A stretch of DNA of 64,000 nucleotides from Apoderus coryli (lineage: Eukaryota > Arthropoda > Insecta > Coleoptera > Attelabidae), in NCBI GenBank assembly GCA_911728435.2, contig OU452198.1:5456001-5520000 (forward strand), read 5' to 3'. The notes beneath the pieces were generated by a model. It made no database searches. It had not been told where the DNA came from and saw only the letters and a program-made list of their open reading frames with translations. The position numbers and the translations under genes are program-made. This document shows, piece after piece, positions 57,900-64,000 of this stretch (position 1 is the first letter of the stretch; each line of letters starts with the position of its first letter).

Positions 57900-58013
57900 C
57901 TAGGTGATCAGAAGTCCTACAGAATCTGCAGTCGTCACTCTCTTCTAGGCCTAATCTTGTGATATATTTCTTATAAGGCAACAATGTCCTGTAATAATAC
58001 GTAGCCCGTTGCC

Positions 58014-58391
58014 ACAGTATAATAAATAATACAGTATTCTGACTTTCCGCTTGCGAGCCGTCCTGCGCATTTCGTCGCGCATGCCGCCATTATGGGTTAC
58101 AACGTCACAATAATCACATAGAAGTAGATAAATACCGTTCACTCCTGTGTTCAATATATAGTTCATTGTCGGCGTGTACGAGATAAATAAATATTGTGTT
58201 TAAATCTAATTCTGTGTTTTGCATTTTTGGTATAGTGTTCGTCAAAATTAAAAAGATTTTATTTTTATTAACGTATCTTATGATTAATACAATGAACAAT
58301 CAGGGAGGACATGTGTGTGCTGCTAAATGTTGTTCCAATAAGCGGTACACTTGCTCTAAACATTTTTTTCGCTTCCCCACAGATCCTGTTA
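58014..58391 (+). mobile_element. THAP-type transposon, first exon and 5' end
   Basis: From 58291 the plus strand reads MNNQGGHVCAAKCCSNKRYT then CSKHFFRFPTDPV, a THAP-domain start (Cys pair, FFRFPTD). The left end CCACAGTATAATAAATAATA and the CCGCCATTATGGGTTACAA word mirror the copy at 36-37.6 kb. The exon is interrupted 3 bases before its GGTGAGT donor by the Harbinger-type insertion and resumes at 60841. Confidence 0.65.
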
Positions 58392-58412
58392 TGCCCGTTT
58401 GCACCACATACC

Positions 58413-58625
58413 GTTTAAGTCACGATTTGTTCTAAGAGGCGCTTAGCATCTATTTTTTATTGCACCGCGTTAAAACGTCACTTTAAATTTGCCTAAGTGT
58501 CACTTAAGTGAAGTGTTGAAGAATATTTTAAGTCACGATTTGTTCTAAGAGTCGCTTAGCATCTATTTTTTATTGCACCACGTTAAAACGTCACTTTAAA
58601 TTTGCCTAAGTGTTCCTTAAGTTAA
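58413..58625. repeat. two-copy tandem repeat, ~105 bp
   Basis: TTAAGTCACGATTTGTTCTA, CTTAGCATCTATTTTTTATT and TTTGCCTAAGTG recur in the same order with a few changes. Internal to the Harbinger cluster. Confidence 0.65.
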
Positions 58626-60387
58626 GACTCGAAAATTCTCTTCTTAAATGGAATTCTAACCTCAATATTGCTTTTATATTTTTCATTATTGGGTTGTTTA
58701 CATTGTGTGGCGATTAAAAATATGGGATTATTGGATGATGATCTTGATGTTTTCGAATTAATTGAACATGGATTTCCAAGGAGGGTGTATGAAAGGCCGA
58801 ATTATTTTTAAGATATGGAAAATTTAAGTTTTTTTCAAAGATTTCGACTGACGAAGCCTACGATTCGGCCTATCCTAGACCAAATTGAGCATTTTTACTA
58901 GAATTTGATGAGATATGACAGCTTTCATTAGAAGATAAAGACCAGAAAGGGTCTTTGTGCTTAACATACCTATTACTATTATATAGAGGTATAAATTATT
59001 GAGCTAGGGTATCAAGAACAATAAATTAAAACCATAACAACTATTCGCAACTATACTTATAAATTATTATTTTATATGTAGCAATAAAAATTATTGCTGT
59101 TATAAACGAGTTTGTTTTTGCTTTTTATCTAGTAACAGATTCAGTTGTTTATACTATTCAGAGCACTAGCTTATGGCGCCAAAATATTCAAACAGCAAAA
59201 ACAAAGCGAAATGCACGCCACCGATCCGCGACGGCCACCCACGGAAACACGACCCAAGGGCGAACGTTCCCATTGGCTCGGTATAAAAGGAAATTAACGT
59301 ATGCTTACCTACTGCCCGACCAAAAAACTCTTCTTCATTGTCGGCTACCTTAAATTTGCTATGTTGACAAATTTACCCGATACTTAACTAAGTGCTATCT
59401 ACTCATGATTCGGTGCAATCAATTCCGTTCTTAAAATTTAGGTGACCCTTAACTATTCTCTACTTAAACTGTATGTGGTGCCAACGGGCACTAGTTGACT
59501 CGAGAAATCTCTTCTTAAATGGAATTCTAACCTCAATATTGCTTTTATATTTTTCATTATTGGGTTGTTTACTGTGTGTGGCGATTAAAAAATTAAAAAT
59601 ATGGAATTATTTGACGAGGATCTTGATGTTTTCGAATTAATTGAACATGGATTTCCAAGGAGGGTTTATGAAAGGCCGAATTATTTTTAGATATGGACAA
59701 TTTAAATTTTTTTCAAAGATTTCGACTGACGAAGACTACGATTCGGTCTATCCTAGACCAAATTGAGCATTTTTACTAGAATTTGATGAGCTATGACAGC
59801 TTTCAATAGAAGATATTTTAGTAGGAAAGACCAAAAAGCGTCTTTGTGCTTAACATACCTATTATATATATATATAGAGGTACTGAGGAAATAGTCGATA
59901 TTAAAAAATAATAATAGAGGTATATACCTATGTATTAAAACCATAACAACTTCACGTTTACAGTTTATTTAATTATTAATCCACAAAAGAATAAATAAGC
60001 TAACAACTCTACTTATGTTCCCAGGTAAATAATAAACTAAAACTATTTTTGAATATAAATCATAAAATATGTAAGTAGTAGTAGCACTCATCTAGCTAAA
60101 TCTTATAACAGAAACAGATCAAATACTATGTATATGTAATAAATACATTTCAAATATATAACAATAAGAATAGATAAATTTAACAATGGAAAATAATAAC
60201 AAAAAGTTAATTTTATTAATTTGAATGATGCCACAATAACTATGATCCAACACTATCGATAGAAGAACTTCTTTCTCGTTGGAAGTGTAGTTTGGAGGTC
60301 TTCTCTTTTTTTATGTATCACTAACTTCCATCGTATTATATGTTATATTAAAAAAATGTATTAAATAATAAAATGAAAATAATTTTG

Positions 60388-60512
60388 TGGCATAGCGGAC
60401 AAAATGACTGGTTTTTCCTACACAAGGGACTTTTGTGTAATTTAGCAGGGCCTCAGTCTAAACAAAGTCCCTTGTGTAGGTAAACCCAGTCATTTTGTCC
60501 GCTATGCCACAA
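60388..60512. mobile_element. 125-bp hairpin MITE
   Basis: The arms TTTTGTGGCATAGCGGACAA and TTGTCCGCTATGCCACAAAA, then ACTGGTTTTTCCTACACAAG against CTTGTGTAGGTAAACCCAGT, enclose GGGCCTCAGTCTA. A related half copy is at 38.03-38.13 kb. No coding. Confidence 0.75.
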
Positions 60513-60841
60513 AATAATTTTGTTTCTATTATATTTACGGACACAATTTAACTCTAGTATTTAATAATTTTCGTTCACATTCACAATCAAAATTAATGTT
60601 TACATTATGAATTATTATGAAAACAAAACTGAAGAGGTTAAAAGTTAAAATATTACCTACTGCCCGACCAAAAAACTCCTCTTCATTGTCGGCTACCTTA
60701 AATTTGCTATGTTGACAAATTTACCCGATACTTAACTAAGTGCTATCTACTCATGATTCGGTGCAATCAATTCCGTTCTTAAAATTTAGGTGACCCTTAA
60801 CTATTCTCTACTTAAAGTGTATGTGGTGCAAACGGGCATTT

Positions 60842-61885
60842 TAGGTGAGTAATAAGTAAAAATAAAGATGAATACTAGATAATTTTACGTTTATAACAAC
60901 TATTTGTATAACCGTAACATTTATATTACGAAATGGCAGTATCTAATATGTTTTTAAACTAAATGAAAGTAAAACATAAACACAACTTGTCTCGTGGCGA
61001 CATAGCATGATAACGCAATCAGCTAGGGGTTATATTATTGACAATATATATATGGCCCTTGTTTGACTAAAATAGCTGAGAACAGGATTCAGTTGATCCA
61101 GAATTCAGGCACACGGCTTGTATGTGGAATTCGTAGGGGTGAAACAGGCTAGCAATAAGATTAAGGAAATCGGCTGGTTAAGAATGAAACAACATCGGAT
61201 TTTCTTTCACTAATTTTGACTAATAAAAATCATCAGATGGAAATAGGCGGAATACTTATATGAAAGATTGAAGTTCCGGGGATCGGTGTATGATGTGAAT
61301 ATTCCTGATAAAACTGCCATTACGCCACCGCTAGACTCAACATCAATCTTTGAGCGGTCATTTTCCTATACGGTTTCAAAATATTACAACGCTCTACCGG
61401 AGAATATAAAAAGTTTACAGGGGTTTTCGTTTAAGAGCGCTGTCTGACACGTAATAGAACAAATTAATTTGTAAACATAAGCTACCTACTTAATTTGGCC
61501 AGCGATGTAAAACTATTTTCAGATAGGTTTAGGCTAAAATATAAGTTACGTTTAGGTTAAGTTAGGAAGCACTGCTTCAACTTTTATAAAAATGTCTTTT
61601 TTACTAATAAAGTCTGTATTATTGTTGTCATTATTTAACTGATACCACCATTCAAGGCTGTTTTCAATCACTATGACACACCACAAATATTTCTGAAATT
61701 GACAGCGATGTTATTATGTACTTAAATATTTTTACAAAAATGAAAATACAGTACTGTGGTTAGAAATTGAAAACTATAATTATTCTTAGTCAGGACCTGA
61801 CTTGTAACCCAAAATGGCGGAGGTATACGTCACAGTTTATTTCAAAGTGCCAACGTGGAGTCGGAATGCTGTACTTAGTAATGAT
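60842..61885 (+). mobile_element. THAP element remainder with embedded non-LTR 3' end
   Basis: 60842-61135 matches 37.2-36.9 kb inverted (GTGAGTAATAAGTAAAAATA, TCAGCTAGGGGTTATATTAT). From about 61080 a broken frame reads NRIQLIQNSGTRLVCGIRRG then PPLDSTSIFERSFSYTV and YYNALPENIKSLQGFSFKS, the last part of a non-LTR ORF2, with its tail near 61610-61630. From 61620 the shared THAP-element flank resumes to about 61878. Confidence 0.6.
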
Positions 61886-62080
61886 GTGCCGTTGCTAAGT
61901 GTCATGTTGCAAGTGTCAAGTTCCAAGTGTCTAAGTATCATATTGCTAAGTGTCGTGTTGCTAAGTATCATGTTGCTAAGAGTCAAGTTGCAAGTGTCAA
62001 GTTCTCAGTGTCTAAGTATCATGGTGCTATGTATCATGATGCTAAGTGTCGTGTTGCTAAGTGTCTAAGTGCTGTGTAGT
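61885..62080. repeat. minisatellite, ~15-bp unit
   Basis: About a dozen imperfect copies of TTGCTAAGTGTCATG and its variants (TTGCAAGTGTCAAG, GTGCTATGTATCATG). Any ORF here is a repeat by-product. Confidence 0.75.
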
Positions 62081-62488
62081 CTAGGGGAAAATGCATAGTA
62101 AGCTTTTGCTGAGTGTAACGCTGAATAGTCTTGTTTTATCGATTCTGGTATCGAGGACCTGCGTCAGAAGGACCTATCTTCTGAGCTGAAGCGATATCCT
62201 GACTTTCAATCAGGCCCCGACAGTGGCGTGCAAGAGTGAATTGGCGTTGATATCATTATAACTAGGTACTAAATAAGAATATACAAAAACACTCTCACAG
62301 TACCCAAAGCAGCAAATTTATTCACAGACATGAAAAATACATTTTAACATAAAAACATTAACTATCATTATTATCCCACCACCACATTTTTATTATTTAA
62401 ACGTACAAACTATTCATCGCAAAAATAATAATATTAAATACGGCAACGTGGCAGCAGAGGCAGCACATACGTCAATTGCTCACACATG

Positions 62489-63058
62489 CTAATACACTTT
62501 CAATTGGTGCTTCTCGTCGAATCCAGCGGAATGACCGGCATTACGAACGATAAAAGTTGATCCGTCATAATGCATACGACGTTCACCGCGTCTGACAAAT
62601 AGATGGCGGGTCTGACCCATGGATCCTGTGCAATGCATGTATGGGGATGAAATTGAAGCTGATCCGTTTGTGGGCGAAGTCCGGATATTGAATTTGTTGC
62701 TGTTTCGTCCAACTCTATAAACAAAACTTTTTTTATGCTGCAACATTTTTACATACATTAAAATTGACGGGCGTTGGCTGACTTATACTCGCATAAGGAT
62801 GTTAACAACGTTAGCGACACGCGCGTCGAGATTTTGTTTTGGTGAAGTGGTAAAACTCTGAACAGTGTTAGATAATTAATCATGGTTTACCTGACTAAAC
62901 CATCTGCGGTCTGTGAAATTCGCACGCTATTTATGATCCAATTTTCGGTACCGTCATCCGTATACCAATAATTAGTTGCTTGCAATATTTGCACAGCCTC
63001 GTTTACTAATTGTGTCGTGTATGAGGGAGAAGTATTTTGATCCAAATATGGCGAATCT
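62489..63058 (-). CDS. last two exons of an unrecognised host gene
   Basis: Exon A, 63058-62891, encodes DSPYLDQNTSPSYTTQL, VNEAVQILQATNYWYTDDG and NWIINSVRISQTADGLVR. A GTAAAC donor and a TTTATAG acceptor join it in phase to exon B, 62714-62489 (VGRNSNKFNIRTSPTNG, SPYMHCTGSMGQTRHLFVRR, STFIVRNAGHSAGFDEKHQL, ending KVY). Composition and the clean splice argue for a real, conserved host protein continuing off the window or into introns to the right. A polyadenylation signal AATAAA lies at 62394-62389. I do not recognise the family and see no catalytic motif. Confidence 0.7.
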
Positions 63059-63124
63059 CTAAAAAAAACATAATTTTAATTTAATAATAATAACTCATTT
63101 GGACACAAAGAGAACATGGATAAA

Positions 63125-64000
63125 CAAAGTTACTATCAACTCAAAAAAATTAAATAGTTCGTTAGTCAAAAATTCATCAAATTTCGACTTTGCAGGCATA
63201 TTTTTGTGGATGCAAATCTCCACTAATATGTATCTGGTAGCAAAAATTTTGACAGGGTGTTAAAGAGTAAAGATGGCATGATGTAATGAAGTATTTTGAA
63301 GCTGAATTATTAAATAGTTAGTTCAAAAACAGAGTTCAAATATGATCCAATTTCGACTTTGCAGGCATATTTCTGTGGATGTAAATCTCCACTAATATGT
63401 ATCTGGTAGCAAAAATTTTGACAGGGTGTTAAAGAGTAAAGATGGCATCATGTAATGAAGTATTTTGAAGCTGAAATATTAAATAGTTAGTTCAAAAACA
63501 GAGTTCAAATATCATCGAATTTCGACTTTGCAGGCATATTTTTGTGGATGCAAATCTCCACTAATACGCATCTGGTAGCAAGAATTTTGACAGGGTGTTA
63601 AAGAGTAAAGATGGCATCATGTAATGAAGTATTTTGAAGCTGAAATATTAAATAGTTCGTTCAAAAAGAGAGTCAAAAAATCATCAAATTTCGACTTTGC
63701 ACGCATATTTTTGAGGATGCAAATCTCCACTAATACGCATCTGGTAGCAAAAATTTTGACAGGGTGTTAAAGAGTAAAGATGGCATCATGTAATGAAGTA
63801 TTTTGAAGCTGAAAAATTAAATACTTAGTTCGTTCAAAAAGAGAGTTCAAATATCATCCAATTTCGACTTTGCAGGCATATTTTTGTGGATGCAAATCTC
63901 CACTAATACGCATCTGGTAGCAAGAATTTTGACAGGGTGTTAAAGAGTAAAGATGGCATCATGTAATGAAGTATTTTGAAGCTGAAATATTAAATAGTTC
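63125..64000. repeat. satellite array, ~169-bp monomer, open at the right edge
   Basis: The word ATTTCGACTTTGCAGGCATA (or close variant) starts at 63181, 63350, 63519, 63688 and 63861: steps of 169, 169, 169 and 173. Each monomer also has TCTCCACTAATA, TTTTGACAGGGTGTTAAAGA and ATGTAATGAAGTATTTTGAA. Monomers are very similar, so the array is young or homogenised. It lies in what should be the next intron of the gene at 62489-63058 if that gene continues to the right. Confidence 0.9.

Larger units (their letters stand above)
56240..58013 (-). pseudogene. RNase H-type retroelement 3' end, split by a hAT insertion
   Basis: Minus strand 58012-57908 reads YYRTLLPYKKYITRLGLEE then SDDCRFCRTSDHL. 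After removing the hAT element the frame resumes at 56375 with VLSEANAMNTWGWG. The CRFC cluster and the LPYKKYITRLGL text match the tail after RNase H in I/R1-type ORF2 proteins. Only this tail remains. Confidence 0.6.
58392..60840. mobile_element. PIF/Harbinger-type element cluster inside the THAP element
   Basis: The ends TGCCCGTTTGCACCACATAC (58392) and inverted GTATGTGGTGCAAACGGGCA (ending 60838) are flanked by TTA, the Harbinger-type target. Within, two direct copies (58.63-58.98 and 59.50-59.88 kb) encode LDVFELIEHGFPRRVYERPNYF, then FFQRFRLTK and IRPILDQIEHF, resembling the first exon of a Harbinger transposase. Another right-end copy (GTGGTGCCAACGGGCA) at 59473-59489 shows tandem or nested insertion. 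The ~105-bp tandem duplication near 58.41-58.62 kb is part of it. No nuclease domain remains. Confidence 0.65.

Noticed and set aside
63125..64000. CRISPR-like or other regularly spaced array
   Set aside because: The whole ~169-bp unit repeats with no unique spacers; it is an ordinary satellite in eukaryotic DNA.

Overview
The window is AT-rich nuclear DNA from an insect, most likely one with a large repeat-filled genome (a beetle would fit, but nothing here proves the order). The evidence is split genes with GT-AG introns, two animal-type gene models that assemble in frame, and a dense mix of arthropod-type transposons. There are no operons, phage or bacterial features.

Two host genes can be assembled exon by exon. 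On the + strand, ten exons between 2667 and 17428 join into a 684-residue nicastrin, the substrate-receptor subunit of gamma-secretase. On the - strand, seven exons between 40489 and 26625 join into a 380-residue secreted or lysosomal histidine acid phosphatase with its RHG and HD motifs. Two further candidates are a small intronless ORF (23186-22863, - strand) with a core-promoter-like upstream region and a C-terminal FWRYW, and the last two exons of an unrecognised gene (63058-62489, - strand).

Nearly everything else is mobile DNA, much of it inside the introns. 3.9-16 kb: decayed non-LTR retrotransposons in and around nicastrin introns. 15.9-20.2 kb: MITEs and four long palindromes built from Penelope-like element (PLE) ends. 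20.2-22.4 kb: a diverged tandem array. 22.4-26.3 kb: segment duplications and a TTAA-flanked piggyBac-type MITE. 26.6-40.5 kb: the phosphatase gene, whose introns hold a 0.95-kb TIR element with internal palindromic modules, a Crypton-like tyrosine recombinase lodged in MITE sequence, a 2.4-kb non-LTR element and a THAP-type element. 40.7-46 kb: Tc1, hAT, mariner and second Crypton-like remnants. 49.4-53.5 kb: an intact RNase H ORF followed by an intact 943-codon endonuclease/reverse transcriptase ORF, the youngest-looking element here. 54.8-61.9 kb: nested elements (hAT inside a non-LTR tail; Harbinger inside a THAP element). 61.9-64 kb: a minisatellite, the partial gene, and a ~169-bp satellite running off the right end.

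The most interesting signals are hammerhead-ribozyme architectures embedded in PLE-type repeats (best copy 19261-19304, - strand), with compensatory stem changes between families; the recombinase ORF whose start codon lies in a MITE end; and the adjacent intact RNase H and EN-RT ORFs. All calls rest on reading the sequence; no alignment or database search was run.
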